DNA from: Halomonas beimenensis
Lineage (GTDB): Bacteria; Pseudomonadota; Gammaproteobacteria; Pseudomonadales; Halomonadaceae
DNA length: 64,000 nt
Reading direction: 5' to 3'
Assembly: GCF_002549795.1 (NCBI RefSeq)
Contig: NZ_CP021435.1
Location: 2,480,001-2,544,000, forward strand
The position numbers were made by a program, and so were the translations under genes. The notes below the pieces were generated by a model that did no database searches, was not told where the DNA came from, and worked only from the letters and a program-made list of their open reading frames with translations. Of this stretch, positions 9,777 through 18,556 are shown in pieces (position 1 is the first letter of the stretch; every line of letters starts with the position of its first letter).

Positions 9777-11356
9777 ATAGTACCTACGGAACAATCTGGT
9801 TAGCGGCAGCCATCGTGGCCTAAGAGATCCTTGTGTGACCCACATCATCACAAGGAGACCGACGATGGCTGCCTCCACTCAGCTTATGCCAGACACCGTG
9901 TGTGTCGCGATCGATATTGCCAAGCGTTACCACGATGTACTGGTTCGCTGGCCCGATGGTCGCGAAAAGGTGCTTAAAATGCCCAACACACGCGCTGGGC
10001 ACGACGACCTGATTCACTTCTTGCAACAGCAGCACGCCCCTGTGCTGGCCGTGCTGGAGCCCACAGCGGACTTTCATCGGCCTCTTGCCTACCGGTTGGC
10101 TCAGGCAGGGATATCGGTGCACCTCGCCTCATCCTTGGCAGCTGCTCGGGTTCGAGAGGCCTTGTATACCTCGTGGGACAAACATGACCGGAAGGATGCA
10201 CGTGTTCTGATGTATCTGCTGACCCAGGGCATGACACATCCCTTTCACGATCCTCTCCGTGAAGGTTACTTCGACCTCCAGGAGATCTCGAACACCTATC
10301 AGCAGATCGCTCGAGCCCGAACACGCTGCCAGCATAGCCTGGTCAACCACTACTTGGCGCTGTACTTCCCGGAGATGGAGCGCTACCTCAGCAGGTCACG
10401 GGCCCACTGGTTCTGTCATTTCCTGCTGGCGTTTCCCACACCGGCCAGTATCACCGCGTTAGCCCGCGAGTCGTTTGTCGAAGCCGCCTGGGAGAGCGTA
10501 GGGCGCAAGGTAGCCAAGCAGCAGTTTCTGGAAGGCATCTACGAAGCAGCTCAGACCAGCATGGGCCTGCCGGTCGTGCCGGATTCTCCGGCGGTGCGCA
10601 CTTTTCAGCTTCAGGTGAAGCAGTACCTCTCACTGACAGAGCAACGTCAGGCCTTGGAGGCGATGGCAACGACGTGCATGAGAGATAACAAGGACTTCGC
10701 TCGCCTTCAGACACTTCCCGGCGTGGGGCCAATCATTGCCTTGATGATTCTGGCGGAGAGCGGGGACCTGCGGCGTTTCTCGCACCATCGACAGTACTTG
10801 AAGTTTTGTGGTTTCAACCTCGCCGCGTCACAGAGCGGCAACACGTGCAGTCGCTACCGATTGGCCAAGCGAGGTAATGCCCGGCTGCGCTATGCCTACT
10901 GGCTCGCAGCCACGGTTGCCGTACGGATGCGAGACAACAGCTTCCATACCAAATTCGATCGCTACGTCGGCAAGGACCCGACCGATGGCGATCTCAAACG
11001 AAAAGGGCTGACGGCCGTGGCGGTGAAGATGGCACGGGTGGCTCATGCCCTGATCAAGCATGATGTCGACTATCGCGGCTATCATGAGTACTGCATTCCT
11101 GGCGGCGGGACTTCTTTACCAAGCCGTAGGGCCGCAAGGACCCCGTAGATAATGGTTGAGCCCGCCCGCCAGGATGTTATGAGCCTCTGTTAAGCCCAGT
11201 CGAGCCGACCTCCTTGGTTCGGACTCCTGTCACTATGGTGAGCCGCTGAATCCGGATATGGCGGGCTGCCAGGAATGATTGGCCTTGCTGATGTCTGAGC
11301 TATGCTGACATCGGCAAGGATCTTTTTGTCCATGATGGCACGGCAACCGCAGGTAG
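9777..11356 (+). mobile_element. IS110-family element inserted inside the IS481 transposase
   Basis: About 1.58 kb separates the two halves of the IS481 transposase. The only shared flanking sequence is CCC, so the exact edge is ambiguous by up to three bases and no clear duplication is visible, as usual for IS110. The transposase occupies most of it, with about 210 bp after the gene that may hold the recombination-site and guide-RNA region of this family. Confidence 0.85.
9865..11148 (+). CDS. IS110-family transposase (DEDD)
   Basis: This 427-residue protein starts at an ATG preceded by AAGGAG. The N-terminal RuvC-like domain carries IDIAKRYHDVLV, the glutamate in LEPTADFH and the acids in DKHDRKDA. 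The C-terminal Tnp_20 domain holds TLPGVGPIIALMILAESGD and the serine-bearing segment CGFNLAASQSG. It appears intact and so may be active. Confidence 0.93.
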   Translation: MAASTQLMPDTVCVAIDIAKRYHDVLVRWPDGREKVLKMPNTRAGHDDLIHFLQQQHAPVLAVLEPTADFHRPLAYRLAQAGISVHLASSLAAARVREALYTSWDKHDRKDARVLMYLLTQGMTHPFHDPLREGYFDLQEISNTYQQIARARTRCQHSLVNHYLALYFPEMERYLSRSRAHWFCHFLLAFPTPASITALARESFVEAAWESVGRKVAKQQFLEGIYEAAQTSMGLPVVPDSPAVRTFQLQVKQYLSLTEQRQALEAMATTCMRDNKDFARLQTLPGVGPIIALMILAESGDLRRFSHHRQYLKFCGFNLAASQSGNTCSRYRLAKRGNARLRYAYWLAATVAVRMRDNSFHTKFDRYVGKDPTDGDLKRKGLTAVAVKMARVAHALIKHDVDYRGYHEYCIPGGGTSLPSRRAARTP

Positions 11357-12739
11357 CCCGTTGTCGGTCAGGACCTTCTCGACCTTGAACGGCGCTTTCT
11401 CAACCAAGCGCTTCATGAAGGATCGAGCATCCTCGGCAGACTGGCTGCGTCGCACCTCCAGGTACACCCAGCGGGTCGCACGGTCGATGGCCACGTACAG
11501 GTACCGCTTCTGCTGCTCGTCGGGCATCTGCGGCAGGTGCTTGATATCGACATGCACGAAGCCAGGGTCATAGGCCCGGAATCGCTGATGTGTTGGTTGC
11601 TCGCGATCACCCGCGTCCTGTCGGGCCAGCTCCGCCAAGGTCGGAACTTCGCGTCGCTTCAACATGCGGTGCAGGCCTGACCGGGACAGCCGGGGGTTCA
11701 GGAACTCACGAGCGACCACCAGCAAGTCATCCAAGCCGAGACGGAGGAATTCCCTTGCGGCGATCAATACGGCTTCCTGCTCAGAGGTCAGCGTCGCCAG
11801 CAGGTTGTGCCGGGTATGCGAGCGATCTTGCACATCATCCCGATACCGCCAGCGGCGAATGGTCGCGTCGGCGACGCCGTACTGGCGCGCCAGCTCGCTG
11901 TCGCTGATGCTGGAAGGCGCTGCCTGGATCTCGGCGCGAATCTTCGGTGTGGTGGTCGCCTGTTTATGTAGCTTGATGTCCATATCCCTGCTCCCGGATG
12001 AGCTGCTGAAGAAGCTCCTTGGCGGCCAGCAAAGGATAACTCCTATAGCTCATCTGATCATCCGGGACCCTACAGCTAGGCGAATCTCGGCGGGCGTGCC
12101 TTCCATCAGCAAATGGGTGGCATCGCGCAGGATACCCCAGCTCGCCCACAAGAGTACGAAGCCGAAGGCCATGCCAAGCAGCGGGTCGATCAGCAAGAAC
12201 CCAGTGAATCGAATCACCAGCGCGGTGACGATGATGAGCAGGCTGCCGACGAAAGTCTGGATGATGTGCCACAACGCGCCTTTGACGTTCAGGTCACTGC
12301 GGCTTTGTTTCCAGATCAGGCCCAGCGAGATGATCTCGGTAAGCAGACCGCCGGCCGCTGCCCACAGCATGGGTGATGTGGGCAGATCAATGGGGGCGGT
12401 CATGCGCATGCCGGCCATCACGATCACGATCAGCGCCATACCCAGCAAAAAGCCGCCGTTGACCAGTGCACCCACGATCTCGGCGCGATACCAGCCGAAG
12501 CTTCGATCCTCATCGGCCGGTCGGCGGGCGAGCCGGGCGGCGATGATGGCCACCAGCACGCCACCCACCGCCGAGAAAGTGTGGAAGGCGTCCGAGATCA
12601 CCGCGACCGAGCCGGTCCACAGGCCGATGCCCATCTCGATGAAGAAGTAGATCCCCGTCAGCCAGGCCGAAATCGCCATGCCGGGTCCACTGGAAGGCAT
12701 GTGCCCCGCATGGCCGTGGCCGCCGTGACCGTGATTCAT

Positions 12740-13046
12740 AAGTCCCCCTTTCTCCGTTTCAGTACGTGCTGTTCGGTCTTGGACGTCGTTTTGAGCGATC
12801 ACGTCCGGGCTCCTGCATGGCCAGGGGCTCATTCATGACGCCCTCCCCTGGCCAGTGTTGTCACGTCCCCTTTTCGATTCGCCACTTGATTGGGTCACCG
12901 ACTGTTACGAACGGCTCGAGGGCAACCTCGTCAATGAGGCGAATATTCCACAACGCTAATAAGGACAACAACGTCGGTGCCGCCCCGAGGTAGTCAGCCC
13001 AAAATGAACTTGATGCGGGTCAAGGGAAAAGGGCTGCCCCTGGGCT
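12740..13046. other. Divergent intergenic region upstream of the metal genes
   Basis: This 307-bp stretch lies between the divergent CDF pseudogene and the small exported protein. It must hold both promoters. I could not assign boxes or a metal-responsive operator with confidence, and see no gene in it. Confidence 0.4.
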
Positions 13047-13505
13047 ATGGTGAAGTGGCGTAGCTTTCTTCTGGAGCCTTGCCGCATGGTCAGGCGCGTC
13101 CTTCCTCCCAAGCGTTTCACGCTACCCACTGCCACTTGGCGTCGCCATGGGATGTCCGTCCTGCTGGGTATAGTCCTGCTCCTCTTCAGTGCCGTCGTCA
13201 CCGGCCAGCCGCCCTTCTCCACCACGTCCCTCCATGTCAGCGCCATGTCTCCGTCGGATACAGCTGAGCATGGCAGGTTTGTTGACAAGGCATACCCCAC
13301 CGGGCCGGACTGCCACCATGACCATGCGGCTCGCTCCGTCGGCAACGCCCTAGTGCGTACGGATCTCAAGTTCGATCCCCTTCCCATGAACATAGACGCC
13401 CAGGCCATGTCCCCCTGGGTTGTCGTAACCAGTGGCAAACCGCGAACTCTCCCCGAGCCATCACCAGTTCCGATCTATCTTCTGACCCAGCGACTGCGGT
13501 CCTGA
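13047..13505 (+). CDS. Small exported or membrane-anchored His/Cys protein of unknown function
   Basis: The frame gives 152 residues. A basic N-terminus precedes one hydrophobic helix (about residues 36-54, MSVLLGIVLLLFSAVVTG), and the exported part has the potential metal ligands DCHHDH. The true start could be the internal Met at residue 36, which would make a 117-residue protein with a signal anchor. I do not recognise the family. The position between a CDF exporter and a Met-rich periplasmic protein suggests a part in metal handling, but this is context only. Confidence 0.55.
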   Translation: MVKWRSFLLEPCRMVRRVLPPKRFTLPTATWRRHGMSVLLGIVLLLFSAVVTGQPPFSTTSLHVSAMSPSDTAEHGRFVDKAYPTGPDCHHDHAARSVGNALVRTDLKFDPLPMNIDAQAMSPWVVVTSGKPRTLPEPSPVPIYLLTQRLRS

Positions 13506-13591
13506 GCCGAACACACATCCGCACAGACGTATCCAGATTCGGTCAAGACAATCCCTGGATAGGCAAACGCCCACCAGGTAAGGAGGAGAGC

Positions 13592-14365
13592 ATGAACATT
13601 CGCAAGCGCATCCTAGCCCTTGGCTTGGCCATGGCCCTCGGAAGCGGCAGTGTCGACCTCGCCCTCGCCCAGGATATGCCCAGCGGGATGATGGGCGGAT
13701 CGGGCATGGGCCCCGGCATGATGAGCGGCCCAGGCACAGGTATGGGGCCCGGTATGATGATTGGCCCTGGAACAGGGATGGGCCCCGACATCATGGGTGG
13801 CTCGGGCACAGGAATGTGGCCCGGCATCATGGGGGGCTCAGGCATGGGCATGGGACCCGGCATGATGGGTGGCCCAGGCATGGGCATGGGACCCGGCATG
13901 ATGGGTGGCCCAGGCATGGGCATGGGACCCGGCATGATGGGTGGCACAGGCATGGGCATGGGACCCGGCATGATGGGTGGCCCAGGCATGGGCATGGGGC
14001 CCGGCATGATGGGTGGCCCAGGCATGGGCATGGGACCCGGCATGATGGGTGGCCCGAGGTTCGATATGATGCAGGTGTTCGATTCCAAGCAGCGCAGCGA
14101 TTTTCGCCAACTGAGGCATGAACACCGACTAACCCAATTCGAACGAATGGGTCGACTGATGAACCTGCGCGATGACCTCATGGCCGAGATGAATGATGAA
14201 CGCCCCAACCCCGAGCAGGTAAAGGCTCTACATGGCCAAATGGCCGACCTGCAGGGCGAGATGGTGGCGGAGATGGTTCGGCTGCGTAATGCCATGCACG
14301 ACTTGCTGACGGACGATCAGCGACAGCAACTCGAGGAGGACATGCCTCGTCGACAGCGTCAGTAA
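13592..14365 (+). CDS. Periplasmic Met/Gly-rich repeat protein with a Spy/CpxP-like C-terminus
   Basis: This 257-residue protein has a signal peptide (about residues 1-27, cut after LALA). A low-complexity region (about residues 28-153) is made of variants of GMGMGPGMMGGP. The C-terminal helical region (about residues 155-250) includes RQLRHEHRLTQFERM and LLTDDQRQQLEED, which resemble the LTxxQ motifs of Spy/CpxP periplasmic chaperones and metal sensors. The methionine density is very high, and clustered Met thioethers bind Cu(I) or Ag(I) in the periplasm. I infer copper or silver sequestration or sensing; Spy-type chaperone activity is the alternative. The ribosome site AAGGAGGAG lies just upstream of the ATG. 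Confidence 0.8.
   Translation: MNIRKRILALGLAMALGSGSVDLALAQDMPSGMMGGSGMGPGMMSGPGTGMGPGMMIGPGTGMGPDIMGGSGTGMWPGIMGGSGMGMGPGMMGGPGMGMGPGMMGGPGMGMGPGMMGGTGMGMGPGMMGGPGMGMGPGMMGGPGMGMGPGMMGGPRFDMMQVFDSKQRSDFRQLRHEHRLTQFERMGRLMNLRDDLMAEMNDERPNPEQVKALHGQMADLQGEMVAEMVRLRNAMHDLLTDDQRQQLEEDMPRRQRQ
13835..14050 (+). repeat. Six tandem 36-bp coding repeats
   Basis: Six consecutive 36-bp units, nearly identical to each other, encode GGxGMGMGPGMM blocks in the Met-rich protein. Differences are confined to a few bases (for example GGCTCA, GGCCCA and GGCACA at the unit starts). Less regular, older units lie upstream from about 13681. The unit length is a multiple of three, so copy-number change keeps the frame. 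Confidence 0.93.
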
Positions 14366-14393
14366 GGCTCTCTACGCACCAACAAGCTGGACA

Positions 14394-14434
14394 GCATGGT
14401 GACAGGAAGTTGACTCAGCTACCTGTCACCATGC
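14394..14434. repeat. Perfect inverted repeat after the Met-rich gene
   Basis: Two 13-bp arms (GCATGGTGACAGG at 14394-14406 and its complement at 14422-14434) flank a 15-nt loop. The hairpin lies 29 bp after the stop codon. No T-run follows, so it may be an RNA-stabilising stem or a factor-dependent terminator rather than a classic intrinsic one. Confidence 0.55.
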
Positions 14435-14562
14435 CCCATGGAGACTCCCACGCGGCCAATGCCTCATGAAATGAACTGAAGGTTACTCATATGGGAAAGA
14501 CTCTCTGATTCAGTATCGTATGTATGACCTTCAAGCGCCTAAAGGTCTTGGGGCGCCCCCAT

Positions 14563-15944
14563 GAGCTATGGTGACTTCTGGTGTATGGGAGGAGGTAGGA
14601 AGGGTGGCGTATCCTGTTGATTGATCTCGCCAGATCACAATCAACACGGAATGGATACGCCATGACCGATTCTACCCTCCGAGCTCTTTCACAACCAGAA
14701 CCCCAGGCCACTGACCCGCTGCACGAGCTGCTGCGCCAAGGTGCCCGTGACCTGATCGCCAAGGCCATCGAGGCCGAGTTGACCACCTTCCTGGCGCAGT
14801 ATGCCGATCAGCGGCTCGACGATGGGCGCCAGGCTGTGGTCCGCAACGGCTACCTACCTGAGCGCACGGTCCAGACCGGGGTCGGGGATGTCAGCGTGCA
14901 GGTGCCCAAGGTGCGTGACCGCAGCGGGGGTGGCGCTCGCTTCAACAGCAGCCTGCTGCCGCCCTACCTGAAGCGAGCCCGCAGCATCGGGGAGCTGATC
15001 CCCTGGCTCTACCTGAAGGGGATTTCCACCGGCGACTACCAGGAGGCCCTGGCGGCGCTGCTGGGCGACCAGGCCAAGGGGCTGTCGGCCAACACGGTGT
15101 CACGACTCAAGAAGCAGTGGGAAGACGAGCATACCAAGTGGCGGAAGCGAGACCTGGCCGACCGGCGCTACGTCTACTGGTGGGCCGACGGTGTGCACAG
15201 CAACGTCCGCATGGATGACCGCCTGTGCCTGTTGGTCATCATCGGTGTCACCGAGCATGGTCGTAAGGAGCTGGTGGCCGTCGAGGACGGCTTCCGCGAG
15301 TCGGCGGCCAGTTGGGAGACCCTGCTGACGGGCCTGCGAGAACGTGGCCTGACCACGACCCCAAAACTGGCGGTGGGCGACGGTGCCATGGGGTTCTGGG
15401 CGGCGCTGAGCAAGATTTACCCGGAAACTGACCATCAGCGCTGCTGGGTCCACAAGACAGCTAACGTGCTGAACAAGCTGCCAAAGTCGGTACAACCCAA
15501 GGTCAAGGCCGACCTCCATGACATCTGGATGGCCGAGACCCGCGACCAGGCGCACCAGGCCTTCGATCGCACCCTGAAACGCTTCGAGGCCAAGTACCCC
15601 AAGGCCATGGCATGCCTGGCCAAGGATCGGGACGAGCTGCTGGCGTTCTACGACTACCCGGCAGAGCACTGGGTGCACATCCGCACCACCAACCCGATCG
15701 AATCGACCTTCGCCACGGTCAGGCTACGGAGCAAGCGGAGCCGGAACTGCGGCTCCCGGGCGACGACCCTGGCGATGGTTTTCAAGCTGCTTCAGAGCGC
15801 TCAGAAGCGCTGGAGGCGCATCAAGCACTTCCAGAAGCTGGAGCTGGTCGTCAGCAACGTCAAGTTCCAGGATGGAGAGCAGGTAACCGATCAATCAGAC
15901 AGGAATGCGGCCTGATCGCCATCCACCAGAATTGACAATAACTG
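14563..15944 (+). mobile_element. IS256-family element, copy 1
   Basis: The 1,382-bp element is bounded by imperfect inverted repeats (GAGCTATGGTGACTTCTGG at the left; CAGTTATTGTCAATTCTGG as the complement of the right). It is flanked by the 9-bp duplication CGCCCCCAT (14554-14562 and 15945-15953). An inverted copy of the same length and the same encoded protein sits at 18557-19938. Confidence 0.93.
14662..15915 (+). CDS. IS256-family (mutator type) transposase
   Basis: The 417-residue DDE transposase starts at the ATG after GGAATGGATACGCC. An upstream in-frame ATG at 14617 would add 15 residues but has no good ribosome site. Family landmarks include [11 protein letters not shown] with the first catalytic aspartate, [12 protein letters not shown] with the second, [13 protein letters not shown] and [13 protein letters not shown] with the glutamate. 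The gene is intact and its product is identical to that of the second copy, so recent activity is likely. Confidence 0.95.
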   Translation: MTDSTLRALSQPEPQATDPLHELLRQGARDLIAKAIEAELTTFLAQYADQRLDDGRQAVVRNGYLPERTVQTGVGDVSVQVPKVRDRSGGGARFNSSLLPPYLKRARSIGELIPWLYLKGISTGDYQEALAALLGDQAKGLSANTVSRLKKQWEDEHTKWRKRDLADRRYVYWWADGVHSNVRMDDRLCLLVIIGVTEHGRKELVAVEDGFRESAASWETLLTGLRERGLTTTPKLAVGDGAMGFWAALSKIYPETDHQRCWVHKTANVLNKLPKSVQPKVKADLHDIWMAETRDQAHQAFDRTLKRFEAKYPKAMACLAKDRDELLAFYDYPAEHWVHIRTTNPIESTFATVRLRSKRSRNCGSRATTLAMVFKLLQSAQKRWRRIKHFQKLELVVSNVKFQDGEQVTDQSDRNAA

Positions 15945-16155
15945 CGCCCCCATCAGCCATCGCATCAACGTGGTGGGAGCCGCGGACCCAGATGACAAGG
16001 GCATGAACAACTCCGTCAGGAGCACGGTCAACGACGTCATCATGCTGATCCTTCGGGCAGTCATGCTAGAAGGCTCATGCACCATGAAGTGCGGCTAGTC
16101 TCCTTCGGATTGGCAATGTCATTCGCTCTCCCTTATCACTGCCTGGAGTAGGGAT

Positions 16156-17379
16156 ATGGCCGAGATTCTGATCGGGATCACAACTTTCAGTGGTGTGGTG
16201 ATGTTGTTGGTGGCAGCGTTACTCATCGCCAGGAAGTGGCTTGTCGCTGGGGGGCAAGTAAAGCTGTTCCTTAACGGAAATGCCTCGGCCCCCTTGAACA
16301 TCGAGCCAGGCAGAACACTGCTGGATACCTTGGCTAGCCGAGATATCTATCTCCCGGCGGGCTGCGGTGGACGGGGACTTTGCGGCACTTGCAAAGTCTG
16401 CGTACGCGAGGGTGGCGGCTCCCCCCTACCAAGCGAGTTGTCATTGACCACACTATCCGAAAGACGTAGGGGGATCCGACTGGCTTGTCAAGTCAAGGTC
16501 AAGTCGGACATGACCATCGAGTTGCCGGAGGAACACCTAAACGCTCGAAAATGGCAATGTCAGGTTCTCTCCAGTCGTAGCGTGGCTACTTTTATCAAGG
16601 AGGTGGTGCTGGAACTTCCTGAAGGCGAATCGCTCCCCTTCCGCGCAGGTGGCTACGTCCTTGTTCAATGCCCACCTCATCAACTGAACTATGCGGATTT
16701 CCATATTGACCCGGAGTTTCATGCGTCCTGGAATGAGCTTGGCCTGTGGCAGTACTCCTCCTATGTGAAAGAAATGACGGAGCGAGCTTATTCCTTGGCC
16801 AACTATCCCTTAGAGAAAGGCATCTTGATGCTCAATGTGCGTATCGAGCCGCCCCCACTCTCCCATCCTAAGGCACCGCCGGGGATCGTCTCTTCCTACC
16901 TCTTCAGCCTAAAGGCCGGTGCTCCCTTGACGGTCAGTGGCCCCTTCGGAGAGTTCTTTGCCCGCGAGAGTGATGCGGAGATGGTGTTCATCGGCGGGGG
17001 CGCAGGGATGGCTCCGATGCGCTCTCATATCTTCGATCAGCTCGAACGCCTGCATTCCAGGCGACGGATCAGCTTCTGGTACGGAGCCAGAAGCCTTCAG
17101 GAAGCCTTCTATGTAAAGGACTTCAACCGCCTGGCGTCTGAACACGAGAACTTCCAGTGGACCTTGGCCCTATCGGCTCCCCAGCCGGAAGATGACTGGC
17201 AAGGGGCACATGGCTTTATCCACGAGGTGGTACGGGACCGATACCTGGCAAATCATTCTGCGCCTGAGGATATCGAGTACTACCTGTGCGGACCGCCTCC
17301 CATGATCGATGCCTGCGTGGAGATGTTGACGGACCTCGGCGTGGAGCCGGATAACATCCTGTTCGATAAGTTCGGCTGA
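16156..17379 (+). CDS. nqrF: NqrF-like Na+-translocating NADH:quinone reductase subunit F
   Basis: At 407 residues the protein has the exact length of NqrF. One N-terminal membrane helix (about residues 5-26) is followed by a 2Fe-2S ferredoxin domain with cysteines at 70, 76, 79 and 111. The FAD-binding domain contains RAYSLANYP and the NADH-binding domain contains FIGGGAGMAPMRSHIFDQL. In the complex it takes electrons from NADH. However, nqrA-E are not in the window: copy 1 of the IS256 element lies about 210 bp upstream and a group II intron fragment follows. It is either an orphan paralogue or was separated from its operon. The ATG has a GGAG ribosome site. Confidence 0.9.
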   Translation: MAEILIGITTFSGVVMLLVAALLIARKWLVAGGQVKLFLNGNASAPLNIEPGRTLLDTLASRDIYLPAGCGGRGLCGTCKVCVREGGGSPLPSELSLTTLSERRRGIRLACQVKVKSDMTIELPEEHLNARKWQCQVLSSRSVATFIKEVVLELPEGESLPFRAGGYVLVQCPPHQLNYADFHIDPEFHASWNELGLWQYSSYVKEMTERAYSLANYPLEKGILMLNVRIEPPPLSHPKAPPGIVSSYLFSLKAGAPLTVSGPFGEFFARESDAEMVFIGGGAGMAPMRSHIFDQLERLHSRRRISFWYGARSLQEAFYVKDFNRLASEHENFQWTLALSAPQPEDDWQGAHGFIHEVVRDRYLANHSAPEDIEYYLCGPPPMIDACVEMLTDLGVEPDNILFDKFG

Positions 17380-17523
17380 ATATCCATATGGGCAGGGTCC
17401 CGGCTAACCCACCGAGCCACAAGGCCCCTTCTTCGCCGAAACCCAAGAAGGTGTCATCCATTCGCTGGCCCGGCAGCACGAACGCATCGGGTAGGGGCCG
17501 GGGTCAGCCCCGGCGCTCTCCCA

Positions 17524-17558
17524 CACCACCGTACGTACGGTTCCGTATACGGCGGTTC
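17524..17558 (-). ncRNA. Group II intron domain V-like hairpin
   Basis: On the minus strand the sequence folds as an outer stem (CCGCCGTA with TACGGTGG, one G-U pair), a 2-nt CG bulge and an inner TACGG/CCGTA stem with a short loop. This is the conserved shape of the catalytic domain V. It follows the maturase stop codon directly, as expected in an ORF-containing intron. Confidence 0.7.
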
Positions 17559-18556
17559 ATGAAGAACGACTAAGTCCTCTTACCGTATCCAGTACCGAAA
17601 TCAGGCCCAACTGCCCGAACCACTTGCGCGGCAGGGCCTGATTCATGTGCGAGGCACCGGCATTCCACCGTAAGCGAACGGGCAACACCGCTTGCCGGTA
17701 ATCAGTCGGTGTGCTGCCAGTTGTGAGGCAGGAGTTCGCTGAGCTGGCTGGCCTTATGTGTCGGCAGCCGTTCCAGCACATCCTTCAGGTAGGCGTAGGG
17801 CTCATGGCCGTTCAGCTTGGCGCACTGGATCAGGCTCATGATGGTGGCGGCGCGCTGGCCGCTGCGCAGTGACCCGGCGAACAGCCAGTTGCTGCGGCCC
17901 AGCGTCCAGGGGCGAATCAGGTTCTCAACCCGGTTGTTGTCGATCGTCAGCCCGCCGTCGTCGAGGTAGCGTGTCAGCGCCACCCAACGCTTCAGGCTGT
18001 AGTCCAGCGCCTTGGCCGTCGCCGAGCCGTTCGGCACCTTCTCGCGGTGAGCCAGCATCCAGCGGTGCAGCGCGTCGGCGATGGGCCTCGCTCGTGTCTC
18101 TCGCAGTCGTTGGCGCTCTTCCGCGGTGAGCGTCTGTGCCTCGCGCTCCACCTGGTAGAGCTGGCCGATCAGCTCGATGGCCTGCTTGGCGATCTGGCTC
18201 TTGCCGGCCACATGCAGGTCGACGAACTTGCGACGCGCATGGGCCATGCAGCCGATCTCGGTGACGCCGTTGGCGAAGCTCTGCTTGTAGCCGCTGTAGT
18301 CGTCGCAGATCAGCTTGCCCCGCCAGTCGCCGAGGAAGTCACGGGCATGCTGCCCGCCGCGACTCTCGCTGAAGTCGTAGACCACCGCCTTCAACCCGGC
18401 GTAGGGCGTGGTGGCGTAGGCCCAGAGGTAGGCGCGGTGCGTCTTCTTCTTGCCCGGGGCCAGCATCGGCACCGGGGTCTCGTCGGCATGCAGCACCGGC
18501 TCGCTGAGCAGTAGGTCACGTAAGGCATCGATCAGCGGTTGGAGCCGCACGCCGCA

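Larger units (their letters stand above)
9411..11983 (-). pseudogene. IS481-family transposase, split by an IS110-type insertion
   Basis: The N-terminal 209 codons (11983 down to 11357) hold a helix-turn-helix and the first two catalytic acids, in VHVDIKHLP and VLTDNG. The C-terminal 121 codons (9773 down to 9411) carry the glutamate in MVERFNGR. Joined at the shared GGG codon they give a continuous 329-residue DDE transposase, so the only lesion is the inserted element. The stop codon TAG is not inside the element: it comes from the CTAG of the duplicated target site. The start ATG at 11983 is followed by a typical basic N-terminus (MDIKLHKQATTTP). Confidence 0.88.
9416..12074 (-). mobile_element. 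IS481-family element, interrupted by an IS110-family element
   Basis: The ends form inverted repeats: the left end reads TGTCGGGTCCCGCGTGAT and the right end, reverse-complemented, reads TGTAGGGTCCCGGATGAT. The flanks carry the direct duplication GCTAGG (9410-9415 and 12075-12080). This fits the NCTAGN target known for IS481. Without the inner element the insertion is about 1.08 kb, the normal IS481 size. It disrupts the CDF exporter gene. Confidence 0.92.
9135..12739 (-). pseudogene. CDF-family metal cation exporter (CzcD/ZitB type), split by nested insertion sequences
   Basis: The first part (12739 down to 12075) encodes a His-rich start (MNHGHGGHGHAGH) and six membrane helices with the metal-site motif SDAFHTF. 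It breaks off after GTPAEIRLA. The cytoplasmic C-terminal domain resumes at 9409 (AEVTEALVALDGVENAHHVHAWALTSGRY) and ends at 9135. Removing 9416-12074 and one copy of the 6-bp duplication GCTAGG joins the two parts in frame across the insertion point. The C-terminal part also has an independent frameshift near 9314 (about two bases missing before LRISDDTDP), so the gene is dead twice over. CDF proteins export Zn, Co or Cd in exchange for protons. A good ribosome site precedes the ATG at 12739. Confidence 0.9.

Noticed and set aside
13835..14050. CRISPR array
   Set aside because: The 36-bp repeats are directly tandem with no spacers, multiples of three, and code for a continuous Met/Gly-rich protein.
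13816..14125. His-rich frames on both strands across the Met-rich repeats
   Set aside because: They exist only because the 36-bp unit keeps every frame open; signal peptide, ribosome site and the Spy-like domain support only the Met-rich frame.
15954..16155. Possible tail of an interrupted gene right of IS256 copy 1 (frame with DPDDKGMNNSVRSTVND)
   Set aside because: After removing the IS the frame is closed by TAA just upstream and no family is recognised, so a gene cannot be supported.
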